Below, in pieces: positions 53,918 to 64,000 of a stretch of DNA of 64,000 nt (its first letter is position 1; each line of letters begins with the position of its first letter). Location of the stretch: positions 1-64,000 of the forward strand of contig NZ_SDMO01000015.1 of assembly GCF_004798905.1 (NCBI RefSeq), written 5' to 3'. Under the pieces are notes generated by a model that saw only the letters and a list, made by a program, of their open reading frames with translations, did not search any database and was not told where the DNA came from. Source of the DNA: Halomonas borealis (lineage in GTDB: Bacteria > Pseudomonadota > Gammaproteobacteria > Pseudomonadales > Halomonadaceae). A program made the translations under genes and the position numbers.

Positions 53918-55258
53918 TCAGGCGTCGTGACCTGACCAGCGCGTGCGTCGATAGTGATGGTAGTAGGCAATCAGTACCCCCGAGCGCACCGCCGTGAACA
54001 GGGTGAAGGCCAGCCACAAGCCATGGTTGCCGAGCCCACGCGTCAGCCACCAGGCGGGCAGATAGACCGCCAGGGCGATGAAGATGCTGTTGCGCATCTC
54101 GCGGGTGGAGGTGGTGCCGATGAAGACGCCGTCCAGCAGGTAGCTCCAGACCGCGATCAGCGGCATGGCGACCATCCACGGCAGGTAGGTGGCGGCGGTG
54201 TCGCGCACCTCCGCAAGCCCGGTGAGTAGGGCGATCAGCCACGGCCCGCCCAGCGCGAAGGCCAGGGCGGCGAGCCCGGCGGTGAGCAGCGAGAAGCGCG
54301 CCGCGGCACGGACCGAGGCGGCGAACTCGCCCCAGTGCCCGCGCCCCACCGCGCGGCCGGTCAGCGCCTCGGTGGCATGGGCGAAGCCATCCAGGCCATA
54401 GGAGGTCAGCATGATGAACTGCAACAGCACGGCGTTGGCCGCCAGCACGGTATCGCCCTGGGCGGCTCCCTGCGAGGTGAAGAAGGCCATGGCAAATAGC
54501 AATCCCAGGGTGCGCACGAAGAGATGGGCATTGATCCGGAACAGCTCGCCGTAGGCCGATAGCCGCAGCAGACGCGAGCGGCGCAAGTGCCCCCCGAGAA
54601 CCGTGAGCTGGTGGCGTACCCGCCACAGGCCGTAGGTCAGCGCCGTGTAGTCGGCGATCACCGTGGCCCAGGCCACGCCGTCGCTGGTCATCCCCAGGCC
54701 GACCACGAACAGCAGGTCCAGGGCGATGTTGACGCCGTTGGTCAGCACCAGCAGCGCCAGGGTCACCCGTGAGTTCTGCTGGCCCAGGAACCAGCCGAGA
54801 ATGGCGTAGTTGGCCAGTACCGCCGGGGCCGAGAGCAACCGGGTGCCGGCGTATTCCGCGGCCAGGGCAGTGGCCTCGGGGCTGCCGTCGAGCAGTTTGA
54901 GGCCGAGCGCGATCAGCGGGTCGCCGGCCAGGATCAAGAACCCGCCGATCACCGCGGCCAGCAACAGTGACTGGCCGAGCAGGGTCTTCACCGCCTCGTC
55001 GTCTTCGCGGCCTGCCGCCTGGGAGGTCAGCCCGGTGGTGCCCATGCGCAGAAAGCCGAAGCCCCAGTAGAGGAAGCCGAACAGCGTGGCGCCGAGGGTC
55101 ACCGCGGCCAGATAGCGGGAATCCGGCAGGTGGCCGACCACGGCGGTATCGACCAGGCCGAGCAGCGGTACGGTGATGTTGGAGAGGATGATCGGCCAGG
55201 CCAGCGCCCAGATGCGTTGTGAGGGCTGGGCGGTCGTGGCGGGGGTGGTCGCGGTCAC
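53918..55258 (-). CDS. dinF: MATE family efflux transporter, DinF-like
   Basis: A 446-residue protein with about 12 helices: WALAWPIILSNITVPLLGLVDTAVVGHL, GFGFLRMGTTGLTSQAAGRED, GWFLGQQNSRVTLALLVLTNGVNIALDLLFV and LDGFAHATEALTGRAVG are DinF features. It exports drugs or metabolites using an ion gradient. The start is GTG at 55258 with GGAG upstream; no ATG fits. The 3' end is followed by two degenerate copies of itself. It probably follows the ferredoxin gene in transcription, across a 36-bp palindrome. Confidence 0.9.
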   Translation of the reverse strand: MTATTPATTAQPSQRIWALAWPIILSNITVPLLGLVDTAVVGHLPDSRYLAAVTLGATLFGFLYWGFGFLRMGTTGLTSQAAGREDDEAVKTLLGQSLLLAAVIGGFLILAGDPLIALGLKLLDGSPEATALAAEYAGTRLLSAPAVLANYAILGWFLGQQNSRVTLALLVLTNGVNIALDLLFVVGLGMTSDGVAWATVIADYTALTYGLWRVRHQLTVLGGHLRRSRLLRLSAYGELFRINAHLFVRTLGLLFAMAFFTSQGAAQGDTVLAANAVLLQFIMLTSYGLDGFAHATEALTGRAVGRGHWGEFAASVRAAARFSLLTAGLAALAFALGGPWLIALLTGLAEVRDTAATYLPWMVAMPLIAVWSYLLDGVFIGTTSTREMRNSIFIALAVYLPAWWLTRGLGNHGLWLAFTLFTAVRSGVLIAYYHHYRRTRWSGHDA

Positions 55259-55331
55259 GTCGGCTCCGGTTCGGGGGCACCGCCGGCAGGGTGGCCGTCG
55301 GCCTCATCGTGGCAAGAGGGGCATGGCAACG

Positions 55332-55367
55332 CCCCGAGGGCAGGGCGAGCTCGCCCCGCCCTCGGGG
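55332..55367. repeat. 36-bp near-perfect palindrome
   Basis: Arms CCCCGAGGGC-GGGCGAG and CTCGCCC-GCCCTCGGGG meet with a single A/C mismatch and no loop. It lies in the 148-bp gap between the ferredoxin stop and the MATE start. It lacks a T run; it may act as a transcript barrier or protein-binding site. Confidence 0.7.
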
Positions 55368-55406
55368 GCGGCTCATCGAGATGTGGCGGCACTAGTGTGG
55401 CAGCGG

Positions 55407-58117
<2,711 letters not shown>

Positions 58118-58174
58118 GCCGGGTTCCTCGTAGTGCGGTTGATATATGGGCTGCTATTGTCCTTTTGGCTAAAG

Positions 58175-58196
58175 ATCATAGCACCCGGTCCGGTGC
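58175..58196 (-). promoter_or_regulatory. fabY promoter with overlapping palindrome
   Basis: Extended -10 TGCTATGAT on the minus strand (TATGAT at 58175-58180), about 58 bp before fabY. Directly upstream, GCACC-CGGTCC-GGTGC (58181-58196) is an inverted repeat overlapping the spacer, a plausible operator. No regulator is identified. Confidence 0.45.
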
Positions 58197-58278
58197 GGCG
58201 TCATGCGGGGCATGGCGGGGCTTCCCATGGGCTGGCCGAAAGGCCGCACAATCGACGTGCGAGCCCGCCCATGACTGG

Positions 58279-58284
58279 TAGAAT
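58279..58284 (+). promoter_or_regulatory. -10 box of the TrmB-like gene
   Basis: TAGAAT with TG one base upstream (TGGTAGAAT), 34 bp before the ATG at 58318. The leader between them has no Shine-Dalgarno sequence. Confidence 0.5.
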
Positions 58285-58317
58285 GCGCGGCTTCCGAAGC
58301 TCCGATCGATCACCCTC

Positions 58318-59007
58318 ATGTCCGAATCTTCCCGCGTCATCACCTCCAACCAGCCCGGTCCGCATCATGACCTGGCGCGCCGTGTCGAACGTGCCCTGAC
58401 TCACCCGCTGCGCAAGCCGCTGGCCGAGCACACCCGCCAGGCCTTCGCCGCGGCCGACGCCTGGCGGGCGGCGCGGGCCGAGGCGCCGCTGATCCTGGAT
58501 GCCGGCTGCGGCGTGGGGTTATCGACGCGGCGGCTGGCCGAGGCCCATCCTGACTGTGTGGTGATCGGTGTGGATCGCAGCGCCGATCGATTGTCCCGCG
58601 AGCATGGCGAGTTGCCCGGCAACGCCCGGCTGGTACGTGCCGACCTGGTGGACTTCTGGCGGCTGGCGTTGACGGCGGGCTGGCGACCGGTGCGCCATTA
58701 TCTGCTCTACCCCAATCCCTACCCCAAGGCGGCACACCTCAAGATGCGTTGGCAGGGGCATCCGGTATTCCCGACCATCCTGGCGCTGGGCGGGCGCCTG
58801 GAGCTGCGCTCCAACTGGAGGCTGTATGTCGAGGAGTTCGCGCTGGCGGTCGAGCAGGCGGCCGGCCGCGCCGCGCCGGTGATGGCCCATGAGCCCGAGG
58901 GCGACTTCCTGACCCATTTCGAGCGTAAGTATCACCTGAGTGGCCAGCCGCTGTGGCGGCTAGTGGCCGAGCTGCCGCATCGCCCCGAGCTGTTGCCGAG
59001 CGCCTGA
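58318..59007 (+). CDS. TrmB-like SAM-dependent methyltransferase
   Basis: A 229-residue class I methyltransferase related to tRNA (guanine-N7) methyltransferase TrmB. The SAM site is LILDAGCGVGLSTRRLAE (about 58-75), with GVDRSADRLSR following. Where TrmB has DPWPKKRH, this protein has NPYPKAAHLKMRWQGHP (Asn133 for the Asp). It may therefore not be the canonical m7G46 enzyme, or may have shifted specificity; a standard TrmB should be looked for elsewhere in the genome. The ATG lacks a visible ribosome site. Confidence 0.8.
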   Translation: MSESSRVITSNQPGPHHDLARRVERALTHPLRKPLAEHTRQAFAAADAWRAARAEAPLILDAGCGVGLSTRRLAEAHPDCVVIGVDRSADRLSREHGELPGNARLVRADLVDFWRLALTAGWRPVRHYLLYPNPYPKAAHLKMRWQGHPVFPTILALGGRLELRSNWRLYVEEFALAVEQAAGRAAPVMAHEPEGDFLTHFERKYHLSGQPLWRLVAELPHRPELLPSA

Positions 59008-59038
59008 CGGGGCGCCATGCGGGGCAGGCGTGGCCTGG

Positions 59039-59932
59039 CTAGCGCTGGCGACGATCGCGGAAGCGCTCGCCGAGCGTTTGACGTAGCCAGCGCGCGACCG
59101 GCCCCTGGGCCGCATCACGCCGCGATACCGTTTCTACCTCGATGATCGGGAGGGTGCCCAGCGCGGTGTCCGACAGCGCGACCAGATGCTCGCGAAACGG
59201 CGGGTACTGAGCGATATGCTCGGGGACCAGCGCCCAGCCCAGCCCGCGGGTGACCAGTTCGCCCATCGAGTAGAAGCTGTTGACGCGCCAGAACTGGGCG
59301 CTGAGCGGAGCCTCTTCCTCGCCGCTGGAGCGTGAGGCGATCAGCATCTGGCGATGGCCGGCCAGCTCGCCGTGGGAGGGGGCGTCGTGCCCGGCCAGCG
59401 CATGGTCGCGGCCGACCACCAACGACTGGCGCAGGTGGGCGATCGGCATGCCTTCGAGCAGCGGGCCACGACCGAGCCGGCCGAGCAGGATGCCCAGGTC
59501 GGCGGTGCGGTCCTCGACCCAGCCGGCGATATCGCCCTGGGCGCCGTAGAGCAAGGTCAGTTGCAGGGCCGGATAGTGGTGCGCCAGGGCCTCGAGGGTC
59601 TCGTCCACCGGGGGCATCTCGACCAGGGCCTCGTCGATGGCCAGCACCAGGCGGGCCTCCTCGCCCTGGGCGATGGCCTGGGCGCGGGAGTCCAGCCGCT
59701 GGCACTGTCGGAGCACCGCCCGTGCCTCGTGGAGCAGCCCTTCGCCGGCCTCGGTGAGCCGCGGCAGCCGGCCGTGTCGGTCGAACAGCGTGCAGGCCAG
59801 GTCGGCCTCCAGGTGGGCGATGGCGGTGCTCACCGCCGACTGGGCCCGGCCCAGGTGGCGTGCCGCGGCGGAGAAGGAGCCGCATTCGGCGCAGGCAATG
59901 AGCACCTCCAGTTGATCGAGGGTCCAGCGCAT
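59039..59932 (-). CDS. LysR family transcriptional regulator
   Basis: A 297-residue regulator with an N-terminal winged helix (LDQLEVLIACAECGSFSAAARHLGRAQSAVSTAIAHLEADL) and a C-terminal ligand-binding domain. It is divergent from the PACE and SMR efflux genes, and a 24-bp inverted repeat in the intergenic region (59954-59977) is a likely binding site. It therefore probably controls the efflux genes and itself. The inducer is unknown. Confidence 0.9.
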   Translation of the reverse strand: MRWTLDQLEVLIACAECGSFSAAARHLGRAQSAVSTAIAHLEADLACTLFDRHGRLPRLTEAGEGLLHEARAVLRQCQRLDSRAQAIAQGEEARLVLAIDEALVEMPPVDETLEALAHHYPALQLTLLYGAQGDIAGWVEDRTADLGILLGRLGRGPLLEGMPIAHLRQSLVVGRDHALAGHDAPSHGELAGHRQMLIASRSSGEEEAPLSAQFWRVNSFYSMGELVTRGLGWALVPEHIAQYPPFREHLVALSDTALGTLPIIEVETVSRRDAAQGPVARWLRQTLGERFRDRRQR

Positions 59933-59953
59933 GGTGCACCTATCGGGTTTCTA

Positions 59954-59977
59954 GATGGAATCCAACTCGTATCCATC
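59954..59977. promoter_or_regulatory. candidate LysR operator
   Basis: Inverted repeat GATGGA-N12-TCCATC, 21 bp from the LysR gene start and about 70 bp before the PACE gene. Size and position suit a LysR-type binding site. Confidence 0.55.
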
Positions 59978-60048
59978 GCCATAATGGCGAGAATGGCGTT
60001 CCAGGTCGAGGCCCCGATGGCCTCGCGACGACAGGATCAGGGGAGGTC

Positions 60049-60468
60049 ATGATGCGCTCCTGGAAGGAACGGCTGACGCATATGCTGCTTTTCGAGGCCG
60101 GCGGGCTGGCGATGGTGACGCCGCTGGCCAGTTGGCTGAGCGGCCACGACATGGGCGAGATCGGCGTGCTGGCGGTGGGGTTGGCCACGGCCGCCATGCT
60201 CTGGAACCTGGTCTGGAACCGGATCTTCGATGCCTTGGTGCCGACCCGCCAGCGCAGCCTGGGGCAGCGTTTCGCCCAGGCCTTCGGCTTCGAGCTGGGG
60301 CTGCTGGTGATGACCCTGCCGGCGGTGGCCTGGTGGATGGGCATCGGCATCGTGGAGGCCTTCTGGCTGGATCTGGGCTTCATGCTGTTCTTCCTGGTCT
60401 ATGCCATGGTCTTCAATACCCTGTTCGATCGGGTGATGCGCCGCTACTTGGCGCGAGGAGGTGCCTGA
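60049..60468 (+). CDS. PACE family multidrug efflux protein
   Basis: A 139-residue protein with four helices in two bacterial-transmembrane-pair halves: HMLLFEAGGLAMVTPLASWL, AAMLWNLVWNRIFD, then FGFELGLLVMTLPAVAW and YAMVFNTLFDRVM. The paired motifs WN-x(3)-N-x(2)-FD and FNTLFDR, with an acidic residue in helix 1 (Glu16), match PACE transporters such as AceI, which export biocides (chlorhexidine) and short diamines. GGGAGG precedes two adjacent ATGs. Its stop overlaps the SMR start (TGATG). Confidence 0.9.
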   Translation: MMRSWKERLTHMLLFEAGGLAMVTPLASWLSGHDMGEIGVLAVGLATAAMLWNLVWNRIFDALVPTRQRSLGQRFAQAFGFELGLLVMTLPAVAWWMGIGIVEAFWLDLGFMLFFLVYAMVFNTLFDRVMRRYLARGGA

Positions 60469-60797
60469 TGGCCTATCTGTACCTGGCGCTGGCGATCGTC
60501 GCCGAGGTGGTGGCCACCAGTTCGCTGAAGGCTTCCGAGGAATTCACCCGGCTGTGGCCGAGCCTGTTGACGGTGGTCGGCTATGTCATCGCCTTCTACC
60601 TGCTGACTCTGGCGCTGCGCACATTGCCGGTGGGCATCGCCTACGCCATCTGGGCGGGGCTCGGCATCGTGCTGGTCACGTTGATCGGCATCCTGGTCTA
60701 CGGCGAGCGCCTCGACCTCCCCGCGGCGCTGGGGCTGGCGATGATCATCGGTGGCGTGGCGGTGATCCAGGTCTTCTCGCGGGTCTCCGCTCACTGA
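60468..60797 (+). CDS. small multidrug resistance (SMR) transporter
   Basis: A 109-residue four-helix protein of the EmrE/SugE group. YLYLALAIVAEVVATSSLKAS contains the proton- and drug-binding Glu13; LPVGIAYAIWAGLGIVLV and IIGGVAVIQVFS are subgroup features nearer to EmrE than to guanidinium exporters. It probably exports quaternary ammonium compounds, or polyols or amines. GAGGAGG lies upstream, and the start overlaps the PACE stop, so the two small pumps are coupled. Confidence 0.92.
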   Translation: MAYLYLALAIVAEVVATSSLKASEEFTRLWPSLLTVVGYVIAFYLLTLALRTLPVGIAYAIWAGLGIVLVTLIGILVYGERLDLPAALGLAMIIGGVAVIQVFSRVSAH

Positions 60798-60894
60798 CAT
60801 GACGGCGGTCGAATCGTGTCGAGGGCGAGGGTAGACTGCGTTCAGGCTCCCATGTTGCCCGCCTCGTTTCCCACCCTGTCACGGATTGACGCCC

Positions 60895-62334
60895 ATGTTG
60901 TCTCGCCTGCTGCCCTGCCTGTTGCTACTGCTGCCCCTGACCGCCCTGGGGCAGGGCTTCTCGCATCTCCAGGAACTGGCCGATGACGGCTTTCGCCTCA
61001 GTGCCGAGGCGCGCCTGATCGGTAACGGCGAGCCGGGCGAGACCCTGGGCCGCCTGTCGCCGCAGCGCCAGCTGGCGCCGGCCTCGGTCTCCAAGGTCTA
61101 TACGGCGGCGGCGGCGCTCGCGCGTTTCGGGCCCCAGCATCGCTTCACCACACGCCTGGTGGGTACCGCCGAACCCGATGCCGCCGGCGTGCTGCACGGT
61201 GACCTGATCCTCGACGGCGGTGGTGATCCGGCTTTGACCACCGAGGACCTGTGGCGGCTGGTACAGCGTCTTCATCAGGCCGGGGTGCGTGAGGTCACCG
61301 GCCAGCTGGTCGTCAGTCAGTGGCGATTCGGGCCGGTGGCCTGCCAGACCACCGACCGCTGCGAGGGTAAGCGGCGGGTCGATAATGCCTACAGCGCGCT
61401 GCTGTCCTCGGCGGCGGTCAACTACGGCAACTGGTGCGTGACCGTGGCCCCGGCAGGCACCACCGGTGCGCCGGCGGTGGTCACCGCCTGCGACGGCCAG
61501 GCGGACCTCGTGCGCATCGACAACCGCATCGAGACCCGGCCCGCCGACAGCGGCACCGAGTTGTCGGCGCTGCGGGTGACCGATGGCCAGGGCGACGTGA
61601 TGCGGGTGTCCGGCCAGATCTCCACCAATGCCTACCCGCGCGAGCTCTACCGCACCAGCTCCGACCCCGCCGAGCAGGCCGGCCGCACCCTGATGGCGAT
61701 GCTCGAGCAGGCCGACATCCCGGTGGCCGGCGGTCACACGACGACCACCCTGGAGCCGCCGGCCACCGGCCATCGCCTCGCCGCGGTGGACGGTAAGCCG
61801 CTGCAGGAGCTATTGCTGCGCACCCTCAACTACTCCAACAACTTCATGGCCGATGTGCTGACCCTCGACCTGGCGACGGCCGCACGGCCGTCGCTGAGCC
61901 AAGGTGGCGAAGCCATCGAGGCCTTCGCCGCGGGCCTGCCCGGCCACGGCCCGCTGCAGCTGGACAGCGGCAGCGGCCTGACGCCGGAGAACCGCACCAG
62001 CGCCGCCGGGGTGAACGTGCTGCTGGAGCACATGTTCCGCCAGCCTTCGCTGTTTCCGAGCTTCGTGGCCGCCCTGCAATCGCCGAGCAACGGGGTGATG
62101 CGCTTCATTCGTCGTGGCCCCCAGGTCTTCCAGGATCATGTCATGCTCAAGACCGGCACCCTCAACCAGCCGGTGTCGGTGCGTGCCGCGGCGGGCTATT
62201 TCCGTACCCTCTCCGGGCGCTGGGGCGTGTTCGGCGTGTTGGTCAACGGTACCGGCTCGACGCCCTACCTGAGCTGGTCGCAGGTGCTGGATCGGCTGTC
62301 AGTGGACCTGGCGGCGATGATCCGGGCGAACTGA
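60895..62334 (+). CDS. dacB: D-alanyl-D-alanine carboxypeptidase/endopeptidase (PBP4)
   Basis: A 479-residue periplasmic penicillin-binding protein with a signal peptide (residues 1-20). The active-site serine is Ser64 in PASVSK (SxxK), the SxN motif lies in NYSNNFMADVLT and KTG in MLKTGTLN. The large insert between SxxK and SxN is as in DacB. It trims peptidoglycan cross-links. The ATG at 60895 is preferred over a TTG 9 bp upstream. No strong ribosome site is seen. Confidence 0.94.
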   Translation: MLSRLLPCLLLLLPLTALGQGFSHLQELADDGFRLSAEARLIGNGEPGETLGRLSPQRQLAPASVSKVYTAAAALARFGPQHRFTTRLVGTAEPDAAGVLHGDLILDGGGDPALTTEDLWRLVQRLHQAGVREVTGQLVVSQWRFGPVACQTTDRCEGKRRVDNAYSALLSSAAVNYGNWCVTVAPAGTTGAPAVVTACDGQADLVRIDNRIETRPADSGTELSALRVTDGQGDVMRVSGQISTNAYPRELYRTSSDPAEQAGRTLMAMLEQADIPVAGGHTTTTLEPPATGHRLAAVDGKPLQELLLRTLNYSNNFMADVLTLDLATAARPSLSQGGEAIEAFAAGLPGHGPLQLDSGSGLTPENRTSAAGVNVLLEHMFRQPSLFPSFVAALQSPSNGVMRFIRRGPQVFQDHVMLKTGTLNQPVSVRAAAGYFRTLSGRWGVFGVLVNGTGSTPYLSWSQVLDRLSVDLAAMIRAN

Positions 62335-62416
62335 ATGGCCCGGCTGGCGGGCAAGGCGCCTCGGCCGAGCCCGCTACCCTTGGCGCCTTCGCGCCGCTCA
62401 TGGAGAGATGGTACCG

Positions 62417-62788
62417 ATGAAATCCGCACACACCGGCTGGCGCCACCTGCTGCACTCCAGCCGCTATTCGTTCAAGGGCCTCGTGGCGGCCTACCGCCAC
62501 GAGGCCGCCTTTCGTCAGGAGCTGAGCCTGTGCCTGGTGATGATGCCGCTGGCCGTGTGGCTCGGACGCGCGCCGGTGGAGTGGATCCTGCTGATCGGCA
62601 GCTGCCTGCTGGTGCTGGTCGTCGAGCTGCTCAACAGCGCCATCGAGAGCGTGGTCGACCGCATCGGAGCGGAGCATCATGAGCTTTCCGGGCGCGCCAA
62701 GGACATCGGCTCGGCGGCGGTGATGCTGTCACTGCTGATCGCCGGGTTGAGCTGGGGGCTGATCGCCTGGGACCGCGTGTCGGGCTGA
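62417..62788 (+). CDS. dgkA: diacylglycerol kinase
   Basis: A 123-residue membrane kinase with three helices. ELLNSAIESVVDRIG is the family motif with the catalytic Glu and Asn, and HELSGRAKDIGSAAVML is also diagnostic. It phosphorylates diacylglycerol released by membrane-derived glucan or lipid A modification. The ATG at 62417 has GGAGAG 9 bp upstream; the ATG at 62408 is too near. It lies 82 bp after dacB. Confidence 0.94.
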   Translation: MKSAHTGWRHLLHSSRYSFKGLVAAYRHEAAFRQELSLCLVMMPLAVWLGRAPVEWILLIGSCLLVLVVELLNSAIESVVDRIGAEHHELSGRAKDIGSAAVMLSLLIAGLSWGLIAWDRVSG

Positions 62789-62857
62789 GGATGGCTAGTG
62801 TGGTCTGCCCCGGCTTGGGTATGCTGAGAGGATCGAACAACCGGATGCGAGATGCCC

Positions 62858-64000
62858 ATGGCCCTGCCCGATGACTTCCTGCCGCTGGATGCCATTCCCG
62901 AGCCGCTGATGGCGCCGCTGCGCCATGCCCGGGAGCGCCTCGCCACGGCCATCGAACAGGCCGACAATCTCGCCGCCCTGCAGCAACAGGACGGGCCCGG
63001 TGAGGGCTGGGCGGCGCTGGCGCCGCACCGGCGCGAGCAGCTGGCCCGGGTGCTGGCGGTCTCGGACTTCGCCGCCGAGACGCTGATCCGCCATCCCGAC
63101 TGGCTGTCGCACCTCGATGCCGCCGGCGAGCTGGAGGCGGCGCCCGACGCCGCCGCGCTGCACGAGGACCTGGCCGAACGCCTCGCGGCCGCCGAGGACG
63201 AGGCCGCGATGCAGGCCGTCGTCCGCCGTTTCCGCGGCGCACGCATGCTGGGCATCGTATGGCGCGACCTGACGCGCCCGCCGGGCCTCGACATGTGGGC
63301 CACCAGCGCGGCCGTCAGTCGGCTCGCCGAAGCCTGCCTGGAACAGGCCCTGACCTGGCTCGAGGATCACCTGGAGGCGCGCTGGGGGCGTCCCGCACCG
63401 CGCGCCGATGGCAGCGAGCAGCGCCTGGTGGTGCTCGGCATGGGCAAGCTCGGCGCCGGTGAGCTGAATCTATCCTCGGATATCGACCTGATCTTCGCCT
63501 TCCCCGAGAAGGGCGAGACCCGGGGCGGGCGCAAGGCCCTCGACCATCAGGAATACTTCACCAAGCTCGGCCAGAAGCTGATCGGCGCCCTGGATGCGGT
63601 GACCGCCGAGGGCTTCGCCTTCCGCGTCGACATGCGGCTGCGCCCGCTGGGCGACGGCGGGCCGCTGGTCGGCAGCTTCGCCTCGCTGACCGGCTATTAC
63701 CAGGACCAGGGCCGCGAGTGGGAACGCTATGCCATGCTCAAGGCCCGCCCGGTGGCCGGCGACCGGGGGGCCGGCGCCGAGCTGTTGGCCGGCGTGCGTC
63801 CCTTCGTCTATCGCAAGTACCTGGACTTCGGCGCCATCGAGTCGCTGCGCGAGCTCAAGGCGATGATCAACCGCGAGGTGCGCCGCCGCGGGATGCAGGA
63901 CAACATCAAGCTCGGCCCCGGCGGCATCCGCGAGGTGGAGTTCGTGGTCCAGGCCTTCCAGCTGATCCGCGGCGGCCGCGACACCGAGCTGCAGGTCACC
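62858..64000 (+). CDS. glnE: bifunctional glutamine synthetase adenylyltransferase/deadenylylase (5' part)
   Basis: The first 381 codons of a gene that runs off the window. LVVLGMGKLGAGELNLSSDIDLIFAF (about residues 190-214) is the nucleotidyltransferase motif with the two catalytic Asp residues, and FRVDMRLRPLGDGGPLVGSFASL is characteristic of GlnE. This is the N-terminal, deadenylylating half; the adenylylating half lies beyond the window. It sets glutamine synthetase activity in response to nitrogen. Two codons before the ATG another ATG occurs out of frame; no clear Shine-Dalgarno is seen beyond GAGAG. Confidence 0.93.
   Translation, partial: MALPDDFLPLDAIPEPLMAPLRHARERLATAIEQADNLAALQQQDGPGEGWAALAPHRREQLARVLAVSDFAAETLIRHPDWLSHLDAAGELEAAPDAAALHEDLAERLAAAEDEAAMQAVVRRFRGARMLGIVWRDLTRPPGLDMWATSAAVSRLAEACLEQALTWLEDHLEARWGRPAPRADGSEQRLVVLGMGKLGAGELNLSSDIDLIFAFPEKGETRGGRKALDHQEYFTKLGQKLIGALDAVTAEGFAFRVDMRLRPLGDGGPLVGSFASLTGYYQDQGREWERYAMLKARPVAGDRGAGAELLAGVRPFVYRKYLDFGAIESLRELKAMINREVRRRGMQDNIKLGPGGIREVEFVVQAFQLIRGGRDTELQVT

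Overview
The window reads as chromosomal DNA of a halophilic, high-GC gammaproteobacterium, most likely Halomonadaceae (Halomonas or a close relative). The reasons are an ectoine hydroxylase (EctD), several TRAP transporters, a membrane PQQ glucose dehydrogenase, a FabY-type ketoacyl synthase and a Pseudomonas-like polA / DUF2782 / thrB neighbourhood. Assignments rest on reading motifs and recalled family sequences; no database search was run. Almost all the DNA is housekeeping. I see no prophage, integron, transposase, CRISPR array or obvious defence island.

Layout. 1-714: the 3' end of a 5S rRNA, followed by a 166-bp rrn-tail module present twice. 715-7776 (minus): a TAXI-type TRAP transporter, its DctB/DctD-like sensor and regulator, and a YaeR-like glyoxalase-fold protein. 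A good sigma-54 promoter and two phased palindromes lie between dctD and the TAXI receptor gene. 7853-17331: hisC, an NlpE-like lipoprotein, radA, selD-mnmH (tRNA 2-selenouridine), an alkyltransferase-like protein, yjaG, and the hisB-H-A-F operon, which is interrupted by a 33-bp tandem repeat. 17503-22235: panZ-like, asmA-like, mutY, yggX and a tRNA-Phe/Gln/Thr cluster. 22384-28528: a PAS diguanylate cyclase divergent from ectD, a YcgM-like hydrolase and gcd. 28700-34909: speA, thrB and a DUF2782 gene, divergent from polA. 35045-42893: a lipoprotein, a rearranged iron ABC transporter (fbpA, fbpC, fbpB in alternating orientation) and a DctPQM TRAP system. 43215-55258: tmcA, pepD, rmuC, dps, two paralogous lipoproteins, a HIT protein, a TauE-type permease, an entericidin, a thioesterase, atoE and a MATE pump with decayed copies of its 3' end. 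55407-64000: ferredoxin, coaD and fabY, a TrmB-like methyltransferase, a LysR / PACE / SMR efflux cluster, dacB, dgkA and the start of glnE.

The best non-routine signals are regulatory and repeat structures rather than a new multi-gene system. They are (1) the sigma-54/UAS architecture of the TAXI-TRAP locus; (2) a palindromic repeat family whose two copies each supply the TAG stop codon of the upstream gene, one copy carrying an 80-bp internal insertion; (3) the tandem decay series of the MATE 3' end; (4) hairpin-forming 33-bp repeats inside the his operon; (5) the fbp locus with convergent overlapping genes; and (6) an adjacent pair of unknown paralogous lipoproteins.
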